Shown in pieces: positions 45,786 to 54,093 of a stretch of DNA of 64,000 nt. The notes below the pieces were generated by a model. The model saw nothing but the letters and a program-made list of their open reading frames with translations. It did no database searches and was not told the origin of the DNA. A program made the position numbers and the translations under genes. The stretch comes from Bifidobacterium pseudolongum subsp. pseudolongum DSM 20099 (GTDB lineage Bacteria > Actinomycetota > Actinomycetes > Actinomycetales > Bifidobacteriaceae). The DNA is taken from positions 186,001 to 250,000 of the forward strand of contig NZ_JDTZ01000005.1 in assembly GCF_000771225.1 (NCBI RefSeq), written 5' to 3'. Each line of letters opens with the position of its first letter. Within the stretch, counting starts at the first letter, position 1.

Positions 45786-46109
45786 ATGATTTCCAACGAG
45801 ACCATTAACCAAATTCGCGAATTCATTGCCGAACGTGACTGGAGGCAATTCCACACTCCCGGCAATATGGCCAAATCCATCAGCATCGAAGCCGGCGAGC
45901 TCCTCGAATGCTTCCAGTGGAGTGACGAACCGCGCGATGGAGACTGGGAGCACGTGCACGAGGAGCTGGCCGATGTGATGATCTACTGCATCCAGATGGC
46001 CGACGTGATCGGCGTGAATCTGGACGAAATCATCCAAAGCAAGATGGCGAAGAACGCGGCAAAGTATCCGGTAGAACAGAACAAAGGATCCGGCACGAAA
46101 GCGAAGTAA
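45786..46109 (+). CDS. MazG-like nucleotide pyrophosphohydrolase
   Basis: A 107-residue all-helical enzyme hydrolysing (deoxy)nucleoside triphosphates to monophosphate and pyrophosphate. The metal-binding ExxE pair is seen in SIEAGELLECFQW and EELADVMIYCIQMADVIG. The size fits the short RS21-C6/MazG type. An ATG at 45777 is in frame, but TAGTAT just before the ATG at 45786 could be a -10 box, which would make the transcript leaderless. It pairs divergently with the GIY-YIG-DUF2075 helicase; the two families commonly occur together, suggesting nucleotide depletion in defence. Confidence 0.88.
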   Translation: MISNETINQIREFIAERDWRQFHTPGNMAKSISIEAGELLECFQWSDEPRDGDWEHVHEELADVMIYCIQMADVIGVNLDEIIQSKMAKNAAKYPVEQNKGSGTKAK

Positions 46110-46127
46110 GGGCAGTAGCGATAGATA

Positions 46128-46952
46128 TCACCTCTGGAATGCATCCCGTGACCCATGTTGATCACGACTCCGCCTGCGCCGCAACAAGAACATCGCCACT
46201 GCTGCGAGAACAAGCCATCCAGCCGGATACACCAAACAGATGTACACTGAACTCACAACAAAATAGAACAAGTAAAAAGCACAGATTACCACCAACATCC
46301 ATTTGGCACCAAGTATTATTCGCTGACCAAAATTAAGTCCTTTAAATGAGTTCTTACTCGAATCATCGATTTCAAGGAAACGTTTCACCCTTGTAACGAT
46401 TCCACACTTTTGTGATACTCCAGATTTGAGCCCATCTTCGGTTTGGCGGTATCCTCTTGGATCAACCTTGCGATTCCACTCATCTGAAGCGCGGGCATCC
46501 GCAAGAGCATTCATGACACGCCTATCCCCAGGAAAGCGCTCATGCAACTGCTGCTGAAAATCAGCAGCATCCTCAATCCTGCCAGCGTTACGTAACGCTC
46601 TGTATAAACACAGGCCATACTCGGCGTTGGTGTTATCCAAACCCCAAGCTTGTTCATACAAATTTGCCGAATCAGCCGTATGCTCCCTTAGCTCATCAAC
46701 CAAGGCTTTCACTCCGGAACATTGTGCGTTCTGCGGATCAATTGCCTGTGCTCGGCCTGCAGCCACCATTGCTTCAGCCACATTATTCAGTTCGACGGCT
46801 ACCATTGCATGCACAGACCAAGCTTCTGCATCCCTTCTACCATCCGAGGCAAGATAATGTCGACCCAACTGAAGCGCCTGTGTATAGCACTCAGCATCAT
46901 ACAAGTCCGCCATTTCAATTGCCACGTCCCGCAGCGAATCATTATTCTGCAT
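46128..46952 (-). CDS. TPR protein with C-terminal membrane segments
   Basis: A 274-residue protein. Residues 1-150 show tetratricopeptide-like helix pairs (AEAWSVHAMVAVELNNVAEA, ANLYEQAWGLDNTNAEYGLC). A linker follows, then two hydrophobic segments (about 215-240 and 243-258) and an Arg-rich tail (LRRRRSRD). AAGGAAGAG precedes the ATG. TPR scaffolds of this sort organise protein complexes; partners are unknown. It follows the membrane coiled-coil gene on the same strand, 54 bases away. Confidence 0.8.
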   Translation of the reverse strand: MQNNDSLRDVAIEMADLYDAECYTQALQLGRHYLASDGRRDAEAWSVHAMVAVELNNVAEAMVAAGRAQAIDPQNAQCSGVKALVDELREHTADSANLYEQAWGLDNTNAEYGLCLYRALRNAGRIEDAADFQQQLHERFPGDRRVMNALADARASDEWNRKVDPRGYRQTEDGLKSGVSQKCGIVTRVKRFLEIDDSSKNSFKGLNFGQRIILGAKWMLVVICAFYLFYFVVSSVYICLVYPAGWLVLAAVAMFLLRRRRSRDQHGSRDAFQR

Positions 46953-47006
46953 TCTCTTCCTTAATATTCAATACCGCTAGCTGAAATACCACCAGTTAAT
47001 GATTTA

Positions 47007-47990
47007 TCAATTTCCGCGTTCAACAGCTTGAGTCCGCGCGAATATCAGCTGCGCTTGGTGCATCCTGTCACCATTCGCAACCACCTGCTGAGGCATTGAA
47101 CCTTGAGAGGGTATACGCCCTCCCTCTTGCTCCAACACCAAGAGACGGCACTGAGCAGCCTGAGTTTTATCGGCATTCTCCCGAATCCGCGAATTGACAT
47201 CTTGCATAGACATCACCAAAGCTTTGATTTGCACCTGTGCGGCATTAATCGTCGATTGGTCAGCGACTTCCGCTTGCATCATACTTTGAAGTATTTGCAA
47301 CTGTTGCGAAATTTGTTTCTGTTGACGCAACAACAGCTCTTGCTCGCGTTCAAGTACATGTATCATTTGCTCCTGCAGCTTCCGATCATGCTGCATCTGC
47401 GCCTCGTGCTGGGCAAGAATCTTTTCCGTCAGATTCCGCTGCTCTGACACTTGCTGCCATGCACGTTGCTCACGTTCCTCTGCTGCAATTCGACGTTCTG
47501 TTTCCAGATTCCGCTTCTCACGCTCGACCTGCGCCGTTTTCTCGGCCAGTTTGCGCTTCATCTTCCGACGCATTCGACCGCGTTCGCTCTCACATAGCTC
47601 CTCGCGGACACGTCGCTCCTGTTCGAGAGCCTGTTGGGTTTGGTTTGACTCCGTCTTTTTTGAGAAGAAATGGACAACCGCTCCCCCGACCGCAAATATG
47701 CCGGCCAGCGCAATCAGGCCAAAAAGCGAGGAATCTCCAGAGCCCCTCTGAGATATGGCTTCGACCTCATCATCGTAGCTATCATCTTCCGCCGGAATTA
47801 GATCAGGAAGAGCCATCAATTTACCATTATCATCCCTGATGCCTTTATCAATATGTCCACCATGACGTAAAGCCCACTCAGCTTTATCATCCAGATAATA
47901 TGTTGGTCGCCCCATGCGTACTACTTCAAACTCCGATGGACCATATCTCTCGCTTACCGTCCAGTCTATTGAAATACAAGCAAAAGCCAT
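47007..47990 (-). CDS. Membrane-anchored coiled-coil protein
   Basis: About 327 residues. A short N-terminal domain holds GRPTYYLDDKAEWALRHGGH and a DDS-rich acidic stretch. A membrane helix (LFGLIALAGIFAVGGAVVHF, about 90-110) is followed by a very long coiled coil (about 120-270; Arg/Glu/Gln-rich, such as RKMKRKLAEKTAQVEREKR). The start is uncertain: codons at 48011, 47990 and 47915 are all in frame and none has a clear ribosome site. It may be co-transcribed with the TPR gene. The function is not recognised. Confidence 0.7.
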   Translation of the reverse strand: MAFACISIDWTVSERYGPSEFEVVRMGRPTYYLDDKAEWALRHGGHIDKGIRDDNGKLMALPDLIPAEDDSYDDEVEAISQRGSGDSSLFGLIALAGIFAVGGAVVHFFSKKTESNQTQQALEQERRVREELCESERGRMRRKMKRKLAEKTAQVEREKRNLETERRIAAEEREQRAWQQVSEQRNLTEKILAQHEAQMQHDRKLQEQMIHVLEREQELLLRQQKQISQQLQILQSMMQAEVADQSTINAAQVQIKALVMSMQDVNSRIRENADKTQAAQCRLLVLEQEGGRIPSQGSMPQQVVANGDRMHQAQLIFARTQAVERGN

Positions 47991-48339
47991 TCTAAATATG
48001 AGACATTTCACAAAACATTCATTATTCGCGACAACGCTTACGGGAAGCGGAATCCAGCTTCTAAGAAAACTAACTTTTTCAGTAACTGATAAAACCTAAA
48101 CAAGAAAAAGAGAATAGTAAACAAATATATAGAAACTAGAAAAAAGGTTCATTTTGCTATCATACTCTTTCGAAGAAAGGTAATTAATAATTACTTATGG
48201 TTACAGCATGCAATAGGAAAGCAACACGGAGTCATGTGGGAACCTAAGACTCTTATACGGGAAAGAATCTTAAGATCCCCACACCATCCAGCCTACTCAG
48301 GCATGATCAACATCTCATAACTGGACGTCAGAGCGAGCA
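47991..48339. other. AT-rich intergenic stretch
   Basis: About 350 bases, markedly AT-rich between 48050 and 48210, with no convincing gene. It probably holds the promoter of the leftward coiled-coil/TPR pair and the 3' end of the nuclease-like gene's transcript. Confidence 0.6.
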
Positions 48340-49368
48340 TCAATCCCGGTAGCACGCAGCCCACTGTGAGACCATGAGCGCAAGAGTCTGAGCGGCCTCA
48401 GATAGTTCATCGAAACTCAAGGATCGGCTCCTGACCCCAAGGGCCCAGCCATCCGTGTAACCTTGAACCAAATATCCCCGACCAGAGAGGTACTTATCCG
48501 CTAAAGGTTTCTTATTTTCCTTGTATTTCCCCGAGACGCGTTTTCCACTACGACGCCGTAGCCCTAGATCTTCGACACGCTCTGCATTTTTCTCAAGCAC
48601 CTCACAATCCAGCGTATCAAGGGCGTCAATCCAACCTGGACGAATATTCGATTCAGGAGAGGGGAAATTGACAGCATCCAGAGGAACCTCTATACCAAGA
48701 AAAATTTCATAATGCTCTTCTTCAACATTTTTTAAAGTACCTCTACCTTTAACAGCAACATGTCCACGAATCCGCCGATTATCCCCTTCGTCTTGTGCAC
48801 TGGAATCATGAAATTGCTCACGACTCTCGAAAGACAACGTCGGCCTACCACTGCCCCCTACACTAACGTTAAAATCCCACTCGTCCTCTGGCATATAAGC
48901 GCTCATATCTTCCTTCAGCTGGCGGAACCTATGTCGAGTCGTGGATCGCGGTACCTGAATAGAACGAATATCCGCTTCTGTCAACCTTGACTCATTAAAA
49001 CAACGGAGAACTTCACCCCAAAGAAGGACGCCACTAACATCTTTGACAAAATCGATGGCGTCCCTTTCATCCTTCACAAGGAGCAATAGAAAATCAACCA
49101 CCCCACTCTCACGCTCAAGCTGATCTCTAGTGACAATGTGGTCAAATTTGGCTTCGATTCCAATTCGAATTACATCGCCATTCTCGTCGTTGGCAGTCAC
49201 TACGACATCCGTGCGCTCTGCTTCCTCGCATGCAACAGTTTGAAAATCCTTCACCGTGCAACCAATCTTAAGCGAAATAAGGTCAAGGAAATCTTGAGGA
49301 TTGTGACGGATTTCCGCAGCCAGGGCCCTTGTGGCAGCAGGTTCCGAGGTATAGATAGGTGAATTCAT
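48340..49368 (-). CDS. PD-(D/E)XK nuclease-like protein
   Basis: A 342-residue protein. Residues 50-85 fit a PD-(D/E)XK core: RTDVVVTANDENGDVIRIG then IEAKFDHIVTRDQLERE, with the Asp, Glu and Lys at the expected spacing and a following helix. The rest is mixed, with a C-terminal helical end. The strong GGAGGAGGG ribosome site supports the start at MNSPIYTSEP. It stands upstream of the coiled-coil/TPR pair on the same strand. DNA cleavage is inferred; it could be the effector of a restriction-type system. Confidence 0.7.
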   Translation of the reverse strand: MNSPIYTSEPAATRALAAEIRHNPQDFLDLISLKIGCTVKDFQTVACEEAERTDVVVTANDENGDVIRIGIEAKFDHIVTRDQLERESGVVDFLLLLVKDERDAIDFVKDVSGVLLWGEVLRCFNESRLTEADIRSIQVPRSTTRHRFRQLKEDMSAYMPEDEWDFNVSVGGSGRPTLSFESREQFHDSSAQDEGDNRRIRGHVAVKGRGTLKNVEEEHYEIFLGIEVPLDAVNFPSPESNIRPGWIDALDTLDCEVLEKNAERVEDLGLRRRSGKRVSGKYKENKKPLADKYLSGRGYLVQGYTDGWALGVRSRSLSFDELSEAAQTLALMVSQWAACYRD

Positions 49369-49658
49369 GTTCCCTCCTCCATGAAACAGTTTCTTTCAGC
49401 AACAAGATTAACGCGAGAATGACAGACACTCAGCCTGTGACCATCCATTGAGCACCTATATTTGCAGCGGAGATATTATCTGACACATCTGCCATCCCCA
49501 CTCTGACCATATCCACAATATGCAATAAATGGCAGTACATATCGGCTCCCCGAAGAGAGAGATAAATTATATATTTTTACAGCTAGATCATTCCCAATCG
49601 CTATGCAACGTCGTATCAGTAACAAACAGACAAGGCATGCGTCAGAATCTCGCCCGCG

Positions 49659-49880
49659 TCAGAACTCTTCGCCGCAATCGTTGCAGTGATAGTATGGCAT
49701 GGGACGGTCATACTCAAGCACGCATCCACCCAGCGCCACTTTGCCTTCGTCGAGCTTACGTTGCAGCTCCTCGGTGAACGCCGGCATACCATATATGAGA
49801 TGCGCGATATTCCGCGAACCGCAGTATGGGCAGACGACTTCCGCATCTTCCGTATTCTCTACGTCGTTGTCGTTCTTCAT
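49659..49880 (-). CDS. Small zinc-ribbon protein
   Basis: A 73-residue protein with two Cys pairs forming a zinc ribbon: VVCPYCGSRNIAHLIYG near residue 16 and YYHCNDCGEEF at the C-terminus. The start MKNDNDVENTED at 49880 has AAAGGAGC in front; the frame open to 49931 is not used. Similar short proteins occur widely without known role. Confidence 0.8.
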   Translation of the reverse strand: MKNDNDVENTEDAEVVCPYCGSRNIAHLIYGMPAFTEELQRKLDEGKVALGGCVLEYDRPMPYYHCNDCGEEF

Positions 49881-50156
49881 ATTCGCTCCTTTACCGTTGT
49901 TCACCATCCACTTCTGTATTGTGGTCGTCACGCGAGCGCTCCATACCCATTCTTACGCGGCGCGAACAGTTTTCGGTTGTTCTGATGGGGCTCCCACATC
50001 CCCCTCAGCGTCGCGCATCCGCGCATATCGCGATATCGCGAAACGCTAATATCGCCCATTCCGTTGTGCGATGCCGCACTTCGCACCATCGCACGACGCA
50101 CCGAAGTACTCCACCCCACGTCCCCTGATATAGACGCCGGAATATAGCCTGCAGAT

Positions 50157-50561
50157 ATGGCAATCGAATACACGGACGAGAAACGCTTCACGCAGGACCA
50201 GATCCATGAACTGTTCGCATCGGTCGGTTGACAATCCGCCCAGTATCCCGACCGCGTCTACCGCGCACTGCTCGGCAGCGACACCGTCATCAGCGCATGG
50301 GACGGCGATCAGCCCGCGGGCCTCGCGCGCGTGATCGACGACGGTGAAATGCTTGCCTACATGCATTGGGTACTGGTGAATCCGAAATACCAGGGCATGC
50401 ATGTTGGCAGTGGTCTTGCCGAACGCGTCAAGGAGCGGTATGCCGGCTACATGTTCCTCGAGGTGATGCCTGAAGAGAGCAAAAACGCTCCGTTCTACCA
50501 GCGCCACGGTTTCACGCTCATGGAAGACGGCCGCGCGATGCAGATCGTAACCCGCTCTTGA
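50157..50561 (+). pseudogene. GNAT acetyltransferase interrupted by a UGA at codon 25
   Basis: The frame reads MAIEYTDEKRFTQDQIHELF, then UGA at 50229-50231, and continues uninterrupted to 50561. The continuation has GNAT features: acetyl-CoA-binding NPKYQGMHVGSGLAERVKER and APFYQRHGFTLMEDG. In close relatives the interrupted spot reads SVGWxSAxYPxR, so UGA replaces Trp (UGG). Everything else is intact, so inactivation is recent, or the codon is read through, or it is a sequence error. Reinitiation at internal ATGs (for example 50331) would remove the N-terminal part of the fold. Confidence 0.85.
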
Positions 50562-50595
50562 CTCCCGGAGCGGATTGCACCCGCCACTTTCTGAC

Positions 50596-50719
50596 TGTAT
50601 CTCCACTGGGGAGGAGCATTTTCTTCTCCACCCCCGGGTATCACCGGCCGCTACCCCATTGTTTGCAAGGCAGATACTCGCCCCCTCGCCAGAAAATGCT
50701 CCTCCCCAGCGGAAATACA
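50596..50719. repeat. Hairpin element family A, copy 2
   Basis: A 124-bp element. The inner 19 bp of the ends (50606-50624 and 50691-50709; CTGGGGAGGAGCATTTTCT) are perfect inverted repeats, extended outward by TGTATCTCC-like bases with a few mismatches. The core is CAAGGCAGATACTCG. Confidence 0.9.
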
Positions 50720-50864
50720 TTCACCAAACGGGGCGGAATCTCGAGGATATGGCTAGGTCCCTCATCGAAGCGAGCGAACACTGAATAGCAGACTCTTGCT
50801 GACTACTTCAAAGGGAAAAGTTCTTTCATGAACAGAGCTCGCTCCGATAAACAGTACATAACCC

Positions 50865-50908
50865 GAATTCTTACATTGAAAGAATCTATTCTTTCAATGT
50901 AAGAATTC
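50865..50908. repeat. 44-bp AT-rich palindrome
   Basis: Perfect 21-bp arms beginning GAATTCTTACATTGAAAGAA with only two bases between them. It could be a protein-binding palindrome, a terminator without T-run, or a cruciform. Confidence 0.9.
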
Positions 50909-51040
50909 TCTTTCATTCTGAAAGGTTTCATATCACCGCCGAAGTGCATCCAATCGCCAGAAAACACGGGAAACGCCCATGGCGTTCGAGCTCACCACTC
51001 TATGCTGGAAACACCACATCGCTCACAATCAGGAGCCCTC

Positions 51041-51850
51041 ATGCAGCGCACACCAATCCCCGCCATCCCCGACGCCCCGCCAAGCATACGCAACCTCGCG
51101 CACGGCCGCTCGATCCATGACACGAGCAGCTCGCCCGAGGCGCGCGTCTACGCACTCGGCGCCGAGGGCGCAAGCAGCAACGCCCTGTTCGCGAAGACCG
51201 CGGCCGCCGGCACACTCGCCCACGAAGCGCGCATGAGCACCGCGTTCCACGAGCTCGGCCTCGGCCCTGAGGTCGTCGAATATCTGCCTGGCGATGACAC
51301 GCACGCCGACTGGCTCGTCACGCGCGCGGTCATCGGCGAGGACTGCACCGCCGCCCGCTATCTTGCCGAACCGGAGCGGCTGTGCGACCTCCTCGCCGTC
51401 CGCCTGCGCACGCTGCACGAGCTGTTCCACACGCAGCCCGATCGCCTCGCCGCGCTCAACATCCCCGACGTGCGCGCGCGGTATCTCAACAACGTCGAGC
51501 GCGGCTGGCGCGCCGGCCGCTTCGACGCGCAATTCCGCCCGCGGACCACCGCCACAGACGCCTACCGCATCGCCGCTGAGGCCGCCGGCGAACTGCGAAC
51601 GGACGCGCTTCTCCACGGCGACTACTGCCTGCCGAACGTCATCCTAGACGACTGGCGCTTCTCCGGTTTCATCGACTTCGACCATGCAGGCCTCTCCGAT
51701 AGGCACATCGATGTGTTCTGGGGCGCGTGGACCCTCTGGTTCAATCTGCACACCAGCGCCTACTGCAGCCGTTTCCTTGATGCCTATGGCCGCGACGTCA
51801 TCGACGAGGGCAAACTGGCCGCAATCGCCGCGATGGAATGCTTCATGTAG
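51041..51850 (+). CDS. Aminoglycoside phosphotransferase family protein (APH(3')-like)
   Basis: A 269-residue kinase-like enzyme. The catalytic loop reads LLHGDYCLPNVILDD near residue 195 and the metal-binding region SGFIDFDHAGLSDRHIDVFW near 210, both in the APH(3') pattern. The start MQRTPIPAIPDAPP at 51041 has AGGAG upstream. The family phosphorylates aminoglycosides or other small molecules; real resistance activity cannot be told from sequence. It stands alone. Confidence 0.88.
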   Translation: MQRTPIPAIPDAPPSIRNLAHGRSIHDTSSSPEARVYALGAEGASSNALFAKTAAAGTLAHEARMSTAFHELGLGPEVVEYLPGDDTHADWLVTRAVIGEDCTAARYLAEPERLCDLLAVRLRTLHELFHTQPDRLAALNIPDVRARYLNNVERGWRAGRFDAQFRPRTTATDAYRIAAEAAGELRTDALLHGDYCLPNVILDDWRFSGFIDFDHAGLSDRHIDVFWGAWTLWFNLHTSAYCSRFLDAYGRDVIDEGKLAAIAAMECFM

Positions 51851-51878
51851 CGCGAAATCCCCGCCTCGTGCACGCCGC

Positions 51879-52713
51879 CTACTTCCCCGCGCGCGGCAGC
51901 CAAAACGCGCCGACCGCACGGCACTCCTTTTCGAACTGCTCACGCTTGCCATCGCTCAGATCGAGCTGATGTTCGGGGATCGCCAAAAACAGGTCGTCCG
52001 GCGCATCCAAAGGCGCACCTTCGCCGTCGACCGCCACAAAACCGGCGTTGCGCAAGTCATTCGCGGAATATTGGATGAGCGCGAGCCGGTCGGTCAGCAA
52101 GTACACGCGCAGCCAGTTGTACAGAAAATCCAGCGTTGCAGTGCCGTAGCCCGTGGGCACGGGCACGAGGGACGCGTGTAACTGGCGCACATCGGACCGG
52201 TATCCCAGCCACGGATCCGACTGCACGTCCACGAATTGCGCGGCGTGCACGACCTTCATGAACCGCCGCCGCTGCGCATCCTGATATTTCACGAGAATCA
52301 CGAACGGCACGACCACCATCGCGACCATCATCGCGAACCCGAGCAGCACATGCCCGCGCATGCCCAGCACGTATGTCACCGTATGTCACGCCGGCCAGCA
52401 CTACAAGCGCGCCCAGCAGCGCCGCCTGCGGCGTCTTGCGCGCCATGGCGACTGCCGTGAGTTTGCTGCGGACCGCGCGGTCCTCCTCCGGCGAGCGCGC
52501 CTGCAGCATCCGCGTGGCGCGCTTGGCGTACAGGCAGCACGGCGAGCCGATGAACGCGAACAGCGCGCCGATGAACGTGAAGACGATGATCGGGTAGCTC
52601 CACTCGCCGAAGTCGTTGAATATGGCAATCACCGTGAACACAAAGTCAACGAGCAGGATGCCCCAGCCGATGAGCTGCCAGAACAGGTAGGGGTGTTTTT
52701 CCGCGAAACTCAT
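51879..52713 (-). pseudogene. Membrane protein gene broken by a 10-bp tandem duplication
   Basis: The N-terminal frame starts at 52713 (MSFAEKHPYLFWQLIGWGIL) and has two hydrophobic segments plus a third (ALLGALVVLAGVTY). It shifts frame at 52371-52390, where GTATGTCACC and GTATGTCACG stand in tandem. The other frame continues with VLGMRGHVLLGFAMMVAMVV and a soluble C-terminus to 51879. Removing one 10-base unit restores one frame reading LAGVTYVLGM and a protein of about 274 residues. The function is not recognised. Because the lesion is a short direct repeat, it could revert by slippage. Confidence 0.82.
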
Positions 52714-52783
52714 ACTGCTTGTCCGTTTCTGTGACGCCCGTGTGCACCTTCCGCATGCTGCAAGCCGTGCGCCGCCGCTGCCC

Positions 52784-52877
52784 AGACGAACGTCATTTTC
52801 GAATCGCCGAGCATGACGTTCGTCTACGCATTCGCGACGATTGTCATGCAGCAAGCCGCAAAACATGACATTCGTCT
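52784..52877. repeat. Cluster of ATGACGTTCGTCT repeats
   Basis: Perfect 13-bp inverted repeat AGACGAACGTCAT / ATGACGTTCGTCT (52784-52796 and 52813-52825) followed by a third copy with one change (52865-52877). A GCAAGCCG motif recurs beside them. Confidence 0.75.
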
Positions 52878-53157
52878 GCAGATGGAGCTTCGGGCCTAAG
52901 GCATTGCGCCCCGTTCTACCAGCGATATGGCTGACATAGAACCTGCGCCTGACCGACGAGCGGTTCATGACTCGCACACGCACGCCCGTTGCGATTGCCG
53001 ACCCCCGCCAACCGCATCGATTTCTACGCCACGTTTTTGCACAGCAACCGACGTGTGGCGCTGCCAATCCAGCAGCACCTCGCGCAACATTGGCCGCAGG
53101 CGGCCTAGAAGGCGCTTGCACCACGCCTCAAAACACCAATTGGGCCCCCACACTCCG

Positions 53158-53269
53158 GTATCTGCGCTGAGGAGGAGCATTTTCCTTGTGGGCTGGCCCT
53201 ATGGACGACGTAGTTTCAAGGAGCATACTCGAAGCCCACAAGGAAAATGCTCCTCCCCAGCGCAGATGC
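53158..53269. repeat. Hairpin element family A, copy 3
   Basis: A 112-bp element with 37-bp inverted ends (53158-53194 and 53233-53269; two mismatches), including ATCTGCGCTGAGGAGGAGC and ATTTTCCTTGTGGGCT. The core is CAAGGAGCATACTCG. Confidence 0.92.
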
Positions 53270-53312
53270 ATGGCAAACAGCCCATAGAACCTGACGCAAC
53301 AGCTAAAATGTT

Positions 53313-53349
53313 AAGCTAGCTTGACAGTTAAGTAAACTTTACATAGAAT
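53313..53349 (+). promoter_or_regulatory. Consensus promoter with palindromic operator
   Basis: TTGACA (53321-53326) and TAGAAT (53344-53349) are spaced 17 bases. The perfect palindrome AAGCTAGCTT (53313-53322) overlaps the -35 box, a likely site for the XRE repressor encoded downstream. Confidence 0.8.
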
Positions 53350-53391
53350 CAGAGCATCATCCGCTTGTCATTCCGCGATAGGAGGCACGAC

Positions 53392-53856
53392 ATGTGTGAG
53401 AAGTTAGCAAAGAAGCCATGCAGGTTTGGACGCATCAAGCCCAGCGGACCTCCGGCGCTGCGGCTGGCCATCCCCGCTGGCCTTGTGGTTGCGACCGTCA
53501 TCGGCATCGCCCTGCAGGCGGCACCGGTTTTTCCACACAACACCATGAATGCATGGCTCAGGGCCCTGCTGATCGGGGTATGCGTCGCACCGGCAGCCAT
53601 CACTTTGGTTTGGACGGTGGTGGTCGATAGGTCGACCATCCCGGAAGCCCTCCCCCATCCTGAACATAGCGTGGAATGCACTTGGTATGACCAGGCCGCC
53701 AAAGACAGCTTCCATCTTCTGCTTGCAGGCACAGGACTAGGCGCCGCCCTCACCAGCTTCTGGCTGCCCCCAATGGTGTCTTGGACGCTTATTGCGGTCT
53801 TCGCCTTCGCCGCCTTGGCGTTCGCGGTCAGCTACCTTATCCGCAGGGAATCGTGA
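53392..53856 (+). CDS. Small membrane protein paired with XRE regulator
   Basis: A 154-residue protein with four hydrophobic segments (about 27-45, 57-77, 108-128, 129-148). GGAGG precedes the ATG; a TTG at 53365 is in frame but less likely. The downstream XRE gene starts three bases after the stop, so they are one operon. Such membrane protein/Cro-like pairs are common in Gram-positives, often self-regulated; the membrane protein's role is unknown. Confidence 0.8.
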   Translation: MCEKLAKKPCRFGRIKPSGPPALRLAIPAGLVVATVIGIALQAAPVFPHNTMNAWLRALLIGVCVAPAAITLVWTVVVDRSTIPEALPHPEHSVECTWYDQAAKDSFHLLLAGTGLGAALTSFWLPPMVSWTLIAVFAFAALAFAVSYLIRRES

Positions 53857-53859
53857 ACC

Positions 53860-54060
53860 ATGCGGAACCGCTTGCCACAGCTGCGGCGCGAAAGGCACTT
53901 GTCGCAAGAAAAACTTGCCACAATGCTTGGCGTCAGCCGTCAGACCATCATCTCCATCGAAAAGGAACGCTTCGACCCGTCATTGCCTCTCGCCTTCCAG
54001 ATCGCAGGCGCCTTCGACTTGCGCATCGAGGATATCTTCACCCCTGATGCACCGCTCTGA
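53860..54060 (+). CDS. XRE/Cro-like transcriptional regulator
   Basis: A 66-residue DNA-binding protein consisting of one helix-turn-helix: LRRERHLSQEKLATMLGVSR, then QTIISIEKERFDPSLPLAFQ and FDLRIEDIF. This is the YozG-like short Cro form. It is coupled to the membrane protein upstream and probably represses their shared promoter at 53313-53349. Confidence 0.92.
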   Translation: MRNRLPQLRRERHLSQEKLATMLGVSRQTIISIEKERFDPSLPLAFQIAGAFDLRIEDIFTPDAPL

Positions 54061-54093
54061 ACGCGTTCTGTTTTGCTTGGCCCCACACCAATA

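Larger units (their letters stand above)
50562..51040. other. Intergenic region with two structured elements
   Basis: About 480 bases without a gene. It contains a family A hairpin element (50596-50719), then a separate 44-bp AT-rich palindrome (50865-50908) before the phosphotransferase gene. Confidence 0.75.
52714..53391. other. Intergenic region with remnants and repeats
   Basis: About 680 bases. In order: a cluster of ATGACGTTCGTCT-type repeats (52784-52877), a fragment resembling the GNAT 3' end (52906-52931; APFYQRYG), short decayed coding-like sequence, a family A hairpin (53158-53269) and the promoter of the membrane-protein/XRE pair. Confidence 0.6.

Noticed and set aside
31508..50231. 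Genetic code reassignment of UGA to Trp
   Set aside because: Many intact genes in the window end in UGA (for example trpS and mazG's neighbours), and UGG is used throughout; local decay is simpler.
52965..53180. 71-codon minus-strand frame near 53 kb
   Set aside because: It runs into the family A hairpin arm and lacks a ribosome site or any recognisable feature.
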